From positions 1 through 64,000 of the forward strand of contig JACRCX010000104.1 of assembly GCA_016218815.1 (NCBI GenBank): a stretch of 64,000 nucleotides of DNA. Direction: 5' to 3'. Shown in pieces: positions 1-9,173 of this stretch. The number at the start of each line of letters is the position of its first letter. Position 1 is the first letter of the stretch. The notes below the pieces were generated by a model. It was not told where the DNA came from, made no database searches, and saw only the letters and a program-made list of their open reading frames with translations. This DNA comes from Deltaproteobacteria bacterium. Lineage in GTDB: Bacteria; Myxococcota_A; Polyangia; DRWM01; JAAZOP01. Position numbers and translations under genes: made by a program.

Positions 1-131
1 GAAGCCGACAAACTCGACCCCCCTGCCTCCTGACCCGGCGCCCGTCCCTGGTCACCCTCGCTGATGGACGCAGACGCTCGTCCCTCGCCAACCGTGACCA
101 GAATCCGCCCCCCGGGCATCAAGAAGCGTGC

Positions 132-3100
132 TCACGCTGACCAACTCGCCGAACAGACGTCCTTGAAGGGTGCCCTTTCGGACCGCGGCATGAAGTCGCC
201 CATCGCCTCGGCGGAGTGCTTGAAGTTCCCGCAGTAGCGGCAGAGCCTCTCCCGCTGGAACCGGGCCTTGTCCTCGTCGAAGTCGGCGAGGCTGGGATGG
301 CCGAGGCCCAGGCCGAGTACCCGGTCGATCCCGCCGGCTGCGCTGCAGGCGTAGTATCCCCGACGGTTCAGCCCGAAGCCGCAGTACGCGGTCACCCAGC
401 AGCCCGCCCCGAAATCCGCATCCCGGAAGCGGGGGTCGTCCATGGGCGCGTCGTTGAAGGGCGTGAAGTAGTCAACGACGGGTCCCGTCTTGAAGGACGC
501 GGTGTCCACGAACGCGTTGGGCGGGAGCGCCACGCGGTCGAGGACGGCTAACGCCTCGGGGGTGCCGTTGGAGGTGATCTGGATGGTGGTCGGTCCGCCA
601 GGCGGGAACGCCCGGCTGATCTCCCGGACGATCTCGGCGAACTGGGGGTGCAGCGTCGGCTCGCCGCCCAGGACGTTCACGAGAGTGAACTGGCGCTGCA
701 GCGCCCGGGCCTGATCGAGAAACGCCTGCACGTGCTCGAGCGACATCATCTCCGACGTGGGCGCCTGGCTGCACGAGCGGTTGCAGGAGCGGCAGTGGAG
801 GTTGCAGGCGTAGGTGATGTCGATCTCGACCCGGTCCAACGAGGTCCGGAACTGCTTGCGGCCCGCCGGAATGACGGCGCCCTCCCGCGACGGCAGCGCG
901 GCCGCATGCGACCAGAACGCGGCGGCACATCCGGGCTCGACCCGCGACGGCATGCAGTTGACGTGGTCCGTCCTGATCGGGTTGCGCGAGACCTCCACCA
1001 GCGGAACGGCGAGCCCCAGGTGCCGATGGTCGGGCAGCCACTCGTACTGCCGGCTCATCTTCACGAACTCGTTGCCGACCACGGTTTCCGCGCGGCGGAA
1101 CTTGAAGTCGTACGGTCCGAGCGCATCGAGAAGGCGCCGGCGGAAGCACGGGAAGCCTCGGTCCAGGCCGCTCCCCCCCTGGCGGGGGTGCAGGAAGTCC
1201 ACCTTGTGGAGCCCGAACCCACCAATCCGCCATTCCTTCCCCAGCGCGAAGTCCGCACCGTAGTTCGCCAGGTCGGCCTTGAGGGCGGCGACGGTCGTGC
1301 TGCGCAACAGCGCGCTCGACCCGTCCAGCAGCAGCACGAACGAGTCGGGGTTGTCGACGAAGTGGCGAACAGCCCGTTCCACGACCGCCAGGGTCGGTTC
1401 GCGCAGCCGGTTGCAGAGCAGCGTCGTTCTGCCCGAGATCGGCGCTACCAAATCCCGGAGCTCGCGCAGCAGCGCCCCCTCCGAGTGGTTGTCGATCAGG
1501 ATGAGCCCCCAGCCTCGATCCGTCTGGCTGAGCAGGCTGCTCAACAGGCGTCGGGCCTGCGCCATGGTCTCCTCGGGCGGCAACAACGAGACGACCACCA
1601 AGTCCTCACCACGCTTGGGGCGGCACCACTCCCGGAAGCTGCCCTGCGCCTCGGGCTGGTCGTCCTGGCCGAGAGGCAGCGCGAGTTGTTCCACGCGGTC
1701 GAGGAGCGTCATCCAGACGTACGGGTCGCGCTTGCGGTAGTTCTGCGGGTGGACGTAGAAGGAACGGTGGTCCCCGCCGCGCAGCGACACGAGACCGCGC
1801 TCCGCCTGCAGGCGCTGGACCGCGCGGTACCAGGTGAGTTCGAGGCCCTCGGTGCTGGCCGCGTTCGGAAGCGGTGCTTGACGAAGGAGACGCCCGCGGT
1901 CGAGGAGGCACATCCGGACCTCGGGCACGAAGCTCGGCGCATCGAACCCGAAGTAGGGCTGGAAGCCGGAACGGCCTGCGTGCTTGATCCCGAAGGCGAC
2001 CGTGAGCGCCTGTGGATGGGCATCGAGGGCGGCCTGCATGTCGGTCAGGAAGGAGTGCTGGCGGTCGTGCCGCCCGATCATCACGTCCACGTCGAGCTGC
2101 AGGATTCGGTCGAACTGCGCCGCGTCGATTCCGTGCAGGTGCGGCACGACCGGGGCGCCCGAGGCCGTGTGCGTGTGCTCCACGTCGAGGCCGAACCAGC
2201 GCCGGTTCACATCACGTGCGACGTCCGGGCCGCAGCGGACAACCCGGTCGACGACGCCCTCGGCGCCCAGACGAACGAGGGTGGCCTCGAAGACGTCGGT
2301 CTGGTCCGAGTCCTGGAACTGGCGGACGAAGTCCTGAGTGCGGCAGTCGTCGACGACCAGCAGCTTCTCGCCGAACAGGTCGGGCCCTTCGAGCTGGCGG
2401 ACGACGTGCGTCACGCATGCGTAGAGGCCCACCGCGTCCTGGCGGCAGCACTTGATCAGCAGCGTCACCGGCTTCCGGCCCCAGGCAGAGCGGTCCGGGC
2501 TGGTCGTCGGCGCCCGCAACGTGACGTCGCGGCATTGGCGGCGGAGCACTTCATCGAACACCTGCCGGGCGAAGTCCTCCAGCCCGTCCAACTCGGGGAG
2601 GTCGAAGTTGTTGATGGCAGCGCGCCGGAGCTTGAGCAGGCGGTCGGGGGGAAGGTGTCCGTGGCGGAGCTGGACGAAAGCCCTCGCGACCATGTTGGCG
2701 AACAACTCGTCGGTGAACGGCTCCGGCTCGTAGTCGACGAGGAGCAGCGAGCCGTCGAGCCTGCGAACGAAGTTGTCCGCCGGGATGTTCCTGAAGATGA
2801 CCTCCATCTCCCAGCATTCCGAGAGGAACGAGATCAGATCGTCCCCGGTGAGGTCCTCGACCGGCCTGCTGGGTTCGAACGGATAGGAGAGGACCCACGC
2901 GCCCTCGACGCGCTCGAGCGCCGCGAGAGCGGCGAAGTGCTTCCGGCCGGCGAAGTCTGGCAGGCGGGAGCCCAGGTACGTCAGGGTGTCGCTCTCCCGT
3001 TGGAGGTCGGGCTGCCGCGCCAGGTGGACCTTGAAGACGCGGCTGCCATCATGGAAGACGACGCCGCTGAAGCCCTCGCCCAGGAAGGAGTAGTCACCGG

Positions 3101-3155
3101 GACGCCACGTCTCGAGCAGCTTCCTCGCCGCGGCTCGCCGGTTGGTATCCGTCAT
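132..3155 (-). CDS. Kinase-like / glycosyltransferase / glycosyltransferase / radical SAM fusion protein
   Basis: A 1007-residue multidomain protein. Residues about 20-150 resemble a protein-kinase-like fold: a glycine-rich loop (LGEGFSGVVF), a candidate lysine in VFKVH, a loop IPADNF and a DFG-like VDYEPEP. The usual catalytic HxD aspartate is not evident. A first glycosyltransferase-like module begins near 227 (LLIKCCRQDA) and has DVDV near the middle. A second family 2-like module begins near 515 (GWGLILIDNHS). The C-terminal radical SAM domain carries CNLHCRSC near 781-793, GGEPTLHP and a SPASM-like cysteine set ending in CRYCGNF. The ATG at 3155 was chosen over a longer frame because it overlaps the preceding stop by 4 bases. 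It is the last gene of a three-gene operon. It probably builds or modifies a glycan or glycoconjugate; the substrate is unknown. Confidence 0.8.
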   Translation of the reverse strand: MTDTNRRAAARKLLETWRPGDYSFLGEGFSGVVFHDGSRVFKVHLARQPDLQRESDTLTYLGSRLPDFAGRKHFAALAALERVEGAWVLSYPFEPSRPVEDLTGDDLISFLSECWEMEVIFRNIPADNFVRRLDGSLLLVDYEPEPFTDELFANMVARAFVQLRHGHLPPDRLLKLRRAAINNFDLPELDGLEDFARQVFDEVLRRQCRDVTLRAPTTSPDRSAWGRKPVTLLIKCCRQDAVGLYACVTHVVRQLEGPDLFGEKLLVVDDCRTQDFVRQFQDSDQTDVFEATLVRLGAEGVVDRVVRCGPDVARDVNRRWFGLDVEHTHTASGAPVVPHLHGIDAAQFDRILQLDVDVMIGRHDRQHSFLTDMQAALDAHPQALTVAFGIKHAGRSGFQPYFGFDAPSFVPEVRMCLLDRGRLLRQAPLPNAASTEGLELTWYRAVQRLQAERGLVSLRGGDHRSFYVHPQNYRKRDPYVWMTLLDRVEQLALPLGQDDQPEAQGSFREWCRPKRGEDLVVVSLLPPEETMAQARRLLSSLLSQTDRGWGLILIDNHSEGALLRELRDLVAPISGRTTLLCNRLREPTLAVVERAVRHFVDNPDSFVLLLDGSSALLRSTTVAALKADLANYGADFALGKEWRIGGFGLHKVDFLHPRQGGSGLDRGFPCFRRRLLDALGPYDFKFRRAETVVGNEFVKMSRQYEWLPDHRHLGLAVPLVEVSRNPIRTDHVNCMPSRVEPGCAAAFWSHAAALPSREGAVIPAGRKQFRTSLDRVEIDITYACNLHCRSCNRSCSQAPTSEMMSLEHVQAFLDQARALQRQFTLVNVLGGEPTLHPQFAEIVREISRAFPPGGPTTIQITSNGTPEALAVLDRVALPPNAFVDTASFKTGPVVDYFTPFNDAPMDDPRFRDADFGAGCWVTAYCGFGLNRRGYYACSAAGGIDRVLGLGLGHPSLADFDEDKARFQRERLCRYCGNFKHSAEAMGDFMPRSERAPFKDVCSASWSA

Positions 3156-3901
3156 GGTGTCCTGCGACGGAACTCGCGGAGCAGTGCGAGGCGGGAATCG
3201 CGGTATGTGGTTCCCTTCCGATTTCGAGCGGTCACGGCTCCCGAGAGCGAGTAGGTCGCCCAGAGCAACTCCTCGCCGAATCGCAGGCGGAGCTCCGCCC
3301 GGCGACGCAGCAGGTCCACGGTCAACCAGTGATCCTCGGCGCTCTTCGCCGGCGGGTAGGCGAAGGCGACGCTCGTGCGGATGATGGTGTTGCACGAGGG
3401 CAGCTCGGCGGCGGGCTCGCCCTCCGCCATGCCGGCGAGGCGCTCGCCGAGGTGGGCAGGTTCGGCGAGCTCGGGTGTCGCGCGATTCACCCGTTCGAGC
3501 ATCCGCCCGTGCTCGCGCAGCCTGTTGCCCAGGAACAGCACGTCGGGGTGGTGCCGGCGCAGCAGTTCGTCGGCGCGACGCAGGACGTCGAGGCCGGCGA
3601 GCTCATCGTCGCAGTCGAGACGCGCCAGGTATGCACCGCCGTCGTACCGGACGCGCACGTCGCGGAGCATCGCGGTCCGCGTCGCCCAGGCCGAGCCGTG
3701 CGCCGTCGAGATGATGCGCAGATCCGGCCGGCCCGCGTACGGCCTGACGGCGGGCTGCCAAGCGTCGGTCGAACCGTCGTCGACGAGGAGCACCTCGACC
3801 GGGCGGGGGATCGGCTCCTGCTCGAAGACCGAGGCGAGCGCCCGCCCGACGCTGGCCGCGCCGTTCCTCATGGCTACGCCGATGACGAGCGGCTCCGTCA
3901 T
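3152..3901 (-). CDS. Family 2 glycosyltransferase
   Basis: A 249-residue GT-A type glycosyltransferase. The N-terminus has the family 2 pattern: GVAMRNGAASVGRALASVF, then VEVLLVDDGSTD. The nucleotide-sugar/metal site is seen as ARLDCDDE near residue 100, a variant of the DxD motif. The start ATG overlaps the stop of the upstream glycosyltransferase by 4 bases (ATGA), and its own stop overlaps the downstream fusion gene in the same way. The three genes are therefore almost certainly translated together. No signal peptide or membrane helix is seen. It probably transfers a sugar in the cytoplasm to a lipid or peptide acceptor; the donor is unknown. Confidence 0.85.
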   Translation of the reverse strand: MTEPLVIGVAMRNGAASVGRALASVFEQEPIPRPVEVLLVDDGSTDAWQPAVRPYAGRPDLRIISTAHGSAWATRTAMLRDVRVRYDGGAYLARLDCDDELAGLDVLRRADELLRRHHPDVLFLGNRLREHGRMLERVNRATPELAEPAHLGERLAGMAEGEPAAELPSCNTIIRTSVAFAYPPAKSAEDHWLTVDLLRRRAELRLRFGEELLWATYSLSGAVTARNRKGTTYRDSRLALLREFRRRTP

Positions 3902-4854
3902 GGCGACTCCCCGGCGACGGAGCGCGGTCGATACCCGAACAGGTGCTGCGCCCGCCGGAGCGATGCTCGTCGGGCCGCCTCGGAGAAGCGCGCCCCATAG
4001 AGCGCGTACAACCGGTCGAGGGCGCGGTGCTTGGCGGCGAGGTCGGTGGTGACGCTCGGCCCACGATGGTGGTGGTGCCGCACGAGGACGGTCGGAACCA
4101 CGACGATCTCCTCGTCGACGCGCACGTCGTCGAGCAGCCGGATCATCAACTCCCGGTCGCAGGAGCCCGTGAACGCCTCGTCGAAGCCCCCGATCCGCGC
4201 CAGCAGTCGGGTCGCGATGAACATGTTGCTGCCCTGGACGCCGGGGTCGCCGATGAAGAACGCCTCGGGCGTGAGGTCTTCCGCAGCGAACGGCCTCGGG
4301 GAGGAACCGCGCTCGTCCACCCACTCGAGGTGGGCGAAGACGGCGACGGTGCGGGGGGCAACCCTGGCCAGGCAGGCGGACAGGTATTCGGGCAGCCACT
4401 CGTCATCGTCATCGAGCAGGGCGATGAACGAGTCGCGCGCGTCGGCCTCGGTGGCGAACTGTTGGATGCCGGTGTTCCATGCGCCGGAGCCGCTGTGCCC
4501 GTGCGTGCGGGCGTTGGCTATCACCTTGGTCGAGAAGAGATCGTCCGGCAGCGCGACGGCGCTCCGCAGCCGGGCGACGGCGTCCTGGATCATGCCGAGC
4601 CGGCCCGAAGCGGCGGCGCCGGCGACGGGTTCGTTGTCGTCGACGATGAGCACGTGGACGTGTCGGGAGCCGCAGTCGGCCTGGGCGTAGACGGAGCGCA
4701 GCGCCCGGTCGACGAGCCACTCGGTCCGACCATGGGCCGTGGCGATGAGGACCAGAACCCGCGGCGCCTGATCCGGGGCCGGCCCTTCCGGGTTCCGAGA
4801 CGATGCGGCGAAGGAGCGCTCCCGCCGGGGTCCCTTGCAGCCGGTGAGCGCCAT
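3898..4854 (-). CDS. Family 2 glycosyltransferase, first gene of operon
   Basis: A 318-residue glycosyltransferase. After a polar leader of about 30 residues comes VLVLIATAHGRTEWLVDRAL, then HVLIVDDNEP and the acidic metal/donor motif ALLDDDDEW near residue 145. HHHHRGPS follows toward the C-terminus. The ATG at 4854 is preceded by a GGAGGGG ribosome binding site; the longer open frame upstream lacks one. It leads the minus-strand operon with a second GT2 and the kinase-like/GT/GT/rSAM fusion. The residues after the start (MALTGCKG) are too weakly hydrophobic to call a lipoprotein signal. Confidence 0.8.
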   Translation of the reverse strand: MALTGCKGPRRERSFAASSRNPEGPAPDQAPRVLVLIATAHGRTEWLVDRALRSVYAQADCGSRHVHVLIVDDNEPVAGAAASGRLGMIQDAVARLRSAVALPDDLFSTKVIANARTHGHSGSGAWNTGIQQFATEADARDSFIALLDDDDEWLPEYLSACLARVAPRTVAVFAHLEWVDERGSSPRPFAAEDLTPEAFFIGDPGVQGSNMFIATRLLARIGGFDEAFTGSCDRELMIRLLDDVRVDEEIVVVPTVLVRHHHHRGPSVTTDLAAKHRALDRLYALYGARFSEAARRASLRRAQHLFGYRPRSVAGESP

Positions 4855-5018
4855 CAGGTCTTCCCCTCCGCGACGATCACGTCTGCCTCGGAGGATACCG
4901 AAGCCACCGCGGAACACAACCGCCCGAGGACATCTCCGTCGGCTCCCGATCCGTGGAAGAGGGAGCGCTGCCCATCTCTCGGGGCGTGAAGCAGACCGCC
5001 GTCGTTGGTGTCGGCGAA

Positions 5019-5693
5019 TCAGTAGTCGTCGGGGGGACGCATCATCTCGTCCACCAACTGGAAGACCTCCACGGCGGATCCGCAGGTCGGGCATGGCGTC
5101 GTTCGCGCGACCTGCGGCCCAAGGGTGTGTCGCAACCAGCCGAAGTACAGGTCCATCAGGCCGTCTGGGGTGAGGGCCAAGCAGCGATTCAGGCGAAGCC
5201 GAGAGAGAAGGTCCTCGTGTATCGTGACGACGTATCGGAAATCGACGAATCCCTCCGGCAGCTCCTCTGTGATGCTGATGGCGCCCTTGGGCAGGTAGAA
5301 CAGGCTGGAGCATCGTCCTTCGATGACGGCCGCTTGGTCCTCGACACCTGTGACGTCTGCCAGCGGGCGAACCAGACCGAGTTGCCGAATCTTGCCGTGG
5401 TCGATGTCGCAACCGCGGGTCAGAAGAACGGCGTACGTGAACCGCGCCGGTACGGCCAGTTTGGCATCCTTGGTGCCGCCGGCAACGGCCGGGGGGATGA
5501 CCGCAGGCATCCCGTCGCCGTGCAAGGTCGCGGTCACGCTCTTGTCCCCTCGCTGCTGTTGCTGCCCTACGTGGACGAGGACCTTCAGTGCCGGGAAGAG
5601 ACACGGGGCCAACTTGATGATATCCCCGGGCCTGACCTTCTCGGCGTCCGGCGCCTGGTAGAAGTCCGGGATGGCGGTATCAGTCGCCGTCAT
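5019..5693 (-). CDS. Unrecognised 224-residue protein of the TIGR04255 cassette
   Basis: I do not recognise the family with certainty. The soluble protein has a conserved-looking core, YAVLLTRGCDIDHGK, followed by VRPL and an aromatic FRYVVTIHEDLL segment. A CPTCGS pair near residue 200 is a possible half of a zinc site. The LLTRGCDI core resembles the SQSCD-type motif I associate loosely with small uncharacterised proteins near defence-type genes; this is memory, not a search result. The ATG lies inside the end of the upstream gene (14-base overlap), so the two are probably translationally coupled. It is third in a TIGR04255-led operon. Confidence 0.65.
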   Translation of the reverse strand: MTATDTAIPDFYQAPDAEKVRPGDIIKLAPCLFPALKVLVHVGQQQQRGDKSVTATLHGDGMPAVIPPAVAGGTKDAKLAVPARFTYAVLLTRGCDIDHGKIRQLGLVRPLADVTGVEDQAAVIEGRCSSLFYLPKGAISITEELPEGFVDFRYVVTIHEDLLSRLRLNRCLALTPDGLMDLYFGWLRHTLGPQVARTTPCPTCGSAVEVFQLVDEMMRPPDDY

Positions 5694-6015
5694 TCGTCTT
5701 CGGGGTCGGGCGGTCAGACGCCGGGGCGCGGGAGAGGACCGACTTCATCGCCGTGACCCGTGCTTGGAACCCGCGACTCCACTGCTGCCGGGCGGCATCG
5801 AGTCGGGCGCTTGCCTCCAAGGCGTGGATTGAGGTTGGAGTTCCGCGGGCCTCGTGGCGCGGATTCAGCGCGATGCTGCGAGGCATGGCTCCGCGTATCA
5901 CCTGATCGATGCTTGCGGCCGTGCGGTTCGGATGCATGGCCGATTCCGTGATCAACCTCGACAGATCAGCATTCGCCATGTTGCCGAAAGTTCCCAGGCA
6001 GGCCAGGACGCCCAT
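5680..6015 (-). CDS. Small unrecognised protein of the TIGR04255 cassette
   Basis: A 111-residue soluble protein with no family I recognise. It begins two bases after the stop of the TIGR04255 gene and overlaps the next gene by 14 bases. This spacing is the main reason for choosing the ATG at 6015 over an earlier in-frame ATG. The first half is mildly hydrophobic (MGVLACLGTFGN); the second half is basic and probably helical. The gene context suggests that the three products work together. Confidence 0.5.
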   Translation of the reverse strand: MGVLACLGTFGNMANADLSRLITESAMHPNRTAASIDQVIRGAMPRSIALNPRHEARGTPTSIHALEASARLDAARQQWSRGFQARVTAMKSVLSRAPASDRPTPKTNDGD

Positions 6016-6016
6016 G

Positions 6017-6805
6017 CTACGGGACCACTTCAGGGCCCATGGCCTCGTGGAGTCCACGCCCGATGCACCATCGAAACAGCCTGCCAGCCTGCTTGTTGAA
6101 CTTGTCGAGGACTTCTCGGACATCGCCCCTCTCCGTCGGGCCCTCGCGGAAGAAGTCGGCATCAACCAGATAGCAGACCTCCTCCGAATCCCGAAGCTTC
6201 GCGAACCCGTGGTAGAGCCGCACCTTCTCGGATGGGTGCTCGAGCCGAATCACGATCTCGCGGCTTGCGCCCTCCGCGTCGTTTTCGAGACCCTCGAATC
6301 CAGGGGCCACCAACTCTCCGAGCAGTTCCTTCCGCAGCAGGGTCGACCACGGTTGGCCATCGACCCCCAGGTCGGAGCGTTGGATCAGGTCGCGGTATCG
6401 AAGGCCGATTCGTTCGAAGCGAGGAACCTGGTACGTGTTGATGAGGATTCCGGTGATGGACTCCAGGCGAGTCCGGAAATCCTCCCAGCGTGAGTACCTG
6501 GTGGACGTTAGCGCCAGGAACTCGCTGGCCAAGCTGATCTTCCAGATGCCGTCTGCCGACAGGAAATCGAACGCCCGACGTGCGAAAGCCCCCGCGTCGA
6601 TCCCCGCCAGGGCAAGCACCTCCGGCGGGATCGGCGGAAATGCAGGCACCTCGTTGACGGTAGGGTAGTCAGCCCGGATCTGGTCCTGGAAGTCAGAGGG
6701 AACGTCCCCCTCGATACGGAGGATCCGCGGGTATCGGAGCTGGCAGATCACCTCCGCCAGGGGGTTGTGGCGGTAGATCACGCGTTCCGACTCGGGGAAG
6801 AGCAT
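6017..6805 (-). CDS. TIGR04255 family protein
   Basis: A 262-residue protein matching the sporadically distributed TIGR04255 family, whose function is unknown. Typical features are an N-terminal VIYRHNPLAEVICQLRYPR, where homologues have a similar NPL.EV..Q..FP stretch, a central WKISLASEFLALTSTRYSRW and FERIGLRYRDLI. The length is usual for the family. The ATG at 6805 has AGGAGG 13 bases upstream, a slightly long spacing. It leads a three-gene minus-strand operon. Members are often carried in small variable cassettes, so a role in defence or stress is possible but unproven here. Confidence 0.75.
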   Translation of the reverse strand: MLFPESERVIYRHNPLAEVICQLRYPRILRIEGDVPSDFQDQIRADYPTVNEVPAFPPIPPEVLALAGIDAGAFARRAFDFLSADGIWKISLASEFLALTSTRYSRWEDFRTRLESITGILINTYQVPRFERIGLRYRDLIQRSDLGVDGQPWSTLLRKELLGELVAPGFEGLENDAEGASREIVIRLEHPSEKVRLYHGFAKLRDSEEVCYLVDADFFREGPTERGDVREVLDKFNKQAGRLFRWCIGRGLHEAMGPEVVP

Positions 6806-7019
6806 GGTCGTCCCACGACCTCCTTGCGATGCAACCCCGCACGCCGCACCGATGTTCCCAGCGGCCGGAGTTGCCGGATGAAACCACACCCCCTTGGGAA
6901 GCGCAACTTGGGTCGCAGGCCCGCCGGCGTCACCCACCGGAAACCAGTCGAGATGGGGCGAGAATCCCACCCGCGTCGGACTGCGTCGACCAAAGGGAGG
7001 AGCAGAGGTGGGGAGAGAA

Positions 7020-8207
7020 TCAGATGCGGGTGCCGGTGACGGGGATGGCCTGGTTGCGGCAGCCGGAGAAGGAGCAGGAGTAGCCGTCGTGGTCGACGTA
7101 GGTGGCGGTGAAGGTGCCTTCGAAGTGGGAGGGGTCGACGACGCCGCCGGGGTCGGGGAAGGCGCCTTGCAACTCGTAGTTCTCGATGCAGCCGCCGCTG
7201 ACGACAACCACGGCGTCGAAGGCGGTGCCGGTGGGGGTGCCGGCCTGGACGAGCTCCATGGGGTTGCCGTCGCTGAGCATGGAGAGGGGCGAGGGGGAGA
7301 TGTAGAGGATCGGGCCGCGAAGCTCGAAGCAGACACGGTTGAAGCTGTAGTTGACGGCGCCCATGGCGCAGCGCTGGGAGACGGTGGTGTCGAGGTCGAA
7401 GCAGCCGTTCCAGAGGCACTCGGGGTGATCGGCGAGGCACTCGGAGAGCCCGCAGTTGACCTCGTGGACGCACATGCCGCCGGTGCCGGCGGCGGGGTCG
7501 CAGGAATCGATGGTGCAGGCTTCGCTGTCGTTGCAGTCGCGCGGGACTTCGGGCTCCTGGCAGCCGAACTCGGGATCGCAGCGGGGGATGCCGTCGCAGA
7601 AGGCGAAGTCGGTGCAGTCGGCGGGGGTGTCGCAGGGCATGGGGGTGTAGCAGCCGCGGTCGGCACCGCAGACCTCGCCGGTCTCGCAGAGGGCGTTGTT
7701 CGCGATGTGCTGGCAGAGGTTGCCGACGACGCAGTCGTCGACGGTGCACCAGAAGGTGTCGTCGCAATCCGCGGCGGTGAGGCACTCGCCGTTGGGGACG
7801 CAGCCGGCGGCGGGATCGCAGCGCTCGAGGGTCTCGCAGAGGGCATCGACGGGCTGGTTCTCGCAGAGGTTGCCGACGCCGCAGGTATCGACGGTGCAGG
7901 CGAAGCCGTCGTCGCAGTCGCCGTCGACGGTGCAGGCACCGGCGATGCAGCCGCGTCCGGGGACGCAGCTCTCGCCGTCGGCGCACATGGCGTCGATGGG
8001 GTTGTGCTGGCAGGTGCGGTCGGCGCCGCAGGAGTCGACGGTGCACTCGAGGGAGTCGTCGCACTCGGCGCTGCTGGAGCAGCGGGTGGACGTGTCGGCG
8101 TGGTCGCCGACTTCGGCGCCGTCGGCCTCGACGTCGTCGGCCTGGGTGGCGGTGCAGCCGGCGGCGAGAACGCCGGCCAGGAGAATGGTGCCGACTCGTC
8201 GTTGCAT
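7020..8207 (-). CDS. Cysteine-rich exported lipoprotein
   Basis: A 395-residue predicted lipoprotein. The signal peptide ends in LLAGVLAAGC (Cys 18), followed by an acidic linker. Residues about 40-260 consist of repeated units with six or so cysteines, of the type CxxDxxCDDGFACTVDTCG, which should be disulfide-rich outside the cytoplasm. The last 130 residues form a separate domain with few cysteines ending in GCRNQAIPVTGTRI. A paralogue with the same layout lies immediately upstream (8241-9086). The binding partner is unknown. Confidence 0.8.
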   Translation of the reverse strand: MQRRVGTILLAGVLAAGCTATQADDVEADGAEVGDHADTSTRCSSSAECDDSLECTVDSCGADRTCQHNPIDAMCADGESCVPGRGCIAGACTVDGDCDDGFACTVDTCGVGNLCENQPVDALCETLERCDPAAGCVPNGECLTAADCDDTFWCTVDDCVVGNLCQHIANNALCETGEVCGADRGCYTPMPCDTPADCTDFAFCDGIPRCDPEFGCQEPEVPRDCNDSEACTIDSCDPAAGTGGMCVHEVNCGLSECLADHPECLWNGCFDLDTTVSQRCAMGAVNYSFNRVCFELRGPILYISPSPLSMLSDGNPMELVQAGTPTGTAFDAVVVVSGGCIENYELQGAFPDPGGVVDPSHFEGTFTATYVDHDGYSCSFSGCRNQAIPVTGTRI

Positions 8208-8240
8208 TTTTCGTCAACTCCTCATCCCAGCTTGCTCGAG

Positions 8241-9086
8241 CTACATCCGCGCGCCGACCACGGCGACGTCCTGCGATGAGCAGGACGGGCAACCCGGGAA
8301 GGTCGCGGTCCAGCGACCGGCGAAGTTGTTGGAGTCGGAGAAGGTGCCGGTAAGGGAGTAGGTGCCGCAGCCCTGGGTGCAGGTGACGGAGAAGGTGGCG
8401 CCGTCGGGCGGGGGCGCCTGGCGCATGGCGCACGGCGCACCCCAGACCTCGAGCTGGGGATCGGTGCGGACGAAGGTGATGGAGTCGATGGAGTAGGTGA
8501 CGCCCGGGCAGGATTGCGACTGGCCCGGGGCGAAGAAGAACTCGCCGCTGTAGTGGACGAGCGGGTCGAAGGTGGTGCTGGAGTCGCCGCCGTCGGTCTC
8601 GCAGCCCTCGCCGGGGACCCAGTCGTAGACGCAGTGGTCGAGCGTCGGGTCGCAGGAATCGTCGGTGCAGACGTTGCCGTCGTCGCAGACGTAGCCGTCG
8701 GGGTCATCGAAGCAGTCGCCGACGATGCACGTCTCTTCGCCGTTGCAGAACACGCCGTCGGAGCACTGAGCGTCGGAGGTGCAGTCCCCCGAGGTGCAGC
8801 CGACGGCTTCGACGCAGCGCTCGCCGGGGGCGCAGAGGGCGTCCAGGGCGGTATGGCCGCAGGCGCCGCCGGCGCGGCAGACGTCCTGGGTGCAGGCGAT
8901 GCCGTCGTCGCACTGGGAGGAGGAGGTGCACCCCGCCTCGGCCTCGGCGTCCGCTTCGGCCGCGACGTCCTCCGCGCGGGCGTCCTCAGGCCGTCCGGTA
9001 TCCGTGACGGCGTCGTCGGGCGGGGCGCAGGCGGTTCCCCACGAGAGGAAACCGACCGCGGCCAGGGTCGTGAGCGTTCGGGGCAT
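8241..9086 (-). CDS. Cysteine-rich exported lipoprotein, paralogue of the next gene
   Basis: A 281-residue protein. The ATG at 9086 has an AGGAGGT site upstream. The signal sequence ends in LSWGTAC, a slightly weak lipobox. An Asp/Ala/Glu-rich linker follows, then about three cysteine-rich units (CDDGIACTQDVC, CSDGVFCNGEETC, CDDGNVCTDDSC). The C-terminal domain of about 110 residues ends in CSSQDVAVVGARM, matching in position and style the C-terminus of the neighbour at 7020-8207. The two genes are 33 bases apart and probably arose by duplication. Confidence 0.8.
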   Translation of the reverse strand: MPRTLTTLAAVGFLSWGTACAPPDDAVTDTGRPEDARAEDVAAEADAEAEAGCTSSSQCDDGIACTQDVCRAGGACGHTALDALCAPGERCVEAVGCTSGDCTSDAQCSDGVFCNGEETCIVGDCFDDPDGYVCDDGNVCTDDSCDPTLDHCVYDWVPGEGCETDGGDSSTTFDPLVHYSGEFFFAPGQSQSCPGVTYSIDSITFVRTDPQLEVWGAPCAMRQAPPPDGATFSVTCTQGCGTYSLTGTFSDSNNFAGRWTATFPGCPSCSSQDVAVVGARM

Positions 9087-9173
9087 CCTCGACCTCCTGC
9101 GAATGAAGAGTAGCGCGTGAACCGGGGGGCGTGCAAACCGGGTGAAGGGTCGGGGTTTGCGCGTTCCGAAGTT

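Noticed and set aside
648-3254. 868-residue plus-strand open frame opposite the kinase-like/GT/rSAM fusion
   Set aside because: No domain or signal is seen, and the composition is that of an antisense shadow. The opposite strand has several intact motifs.
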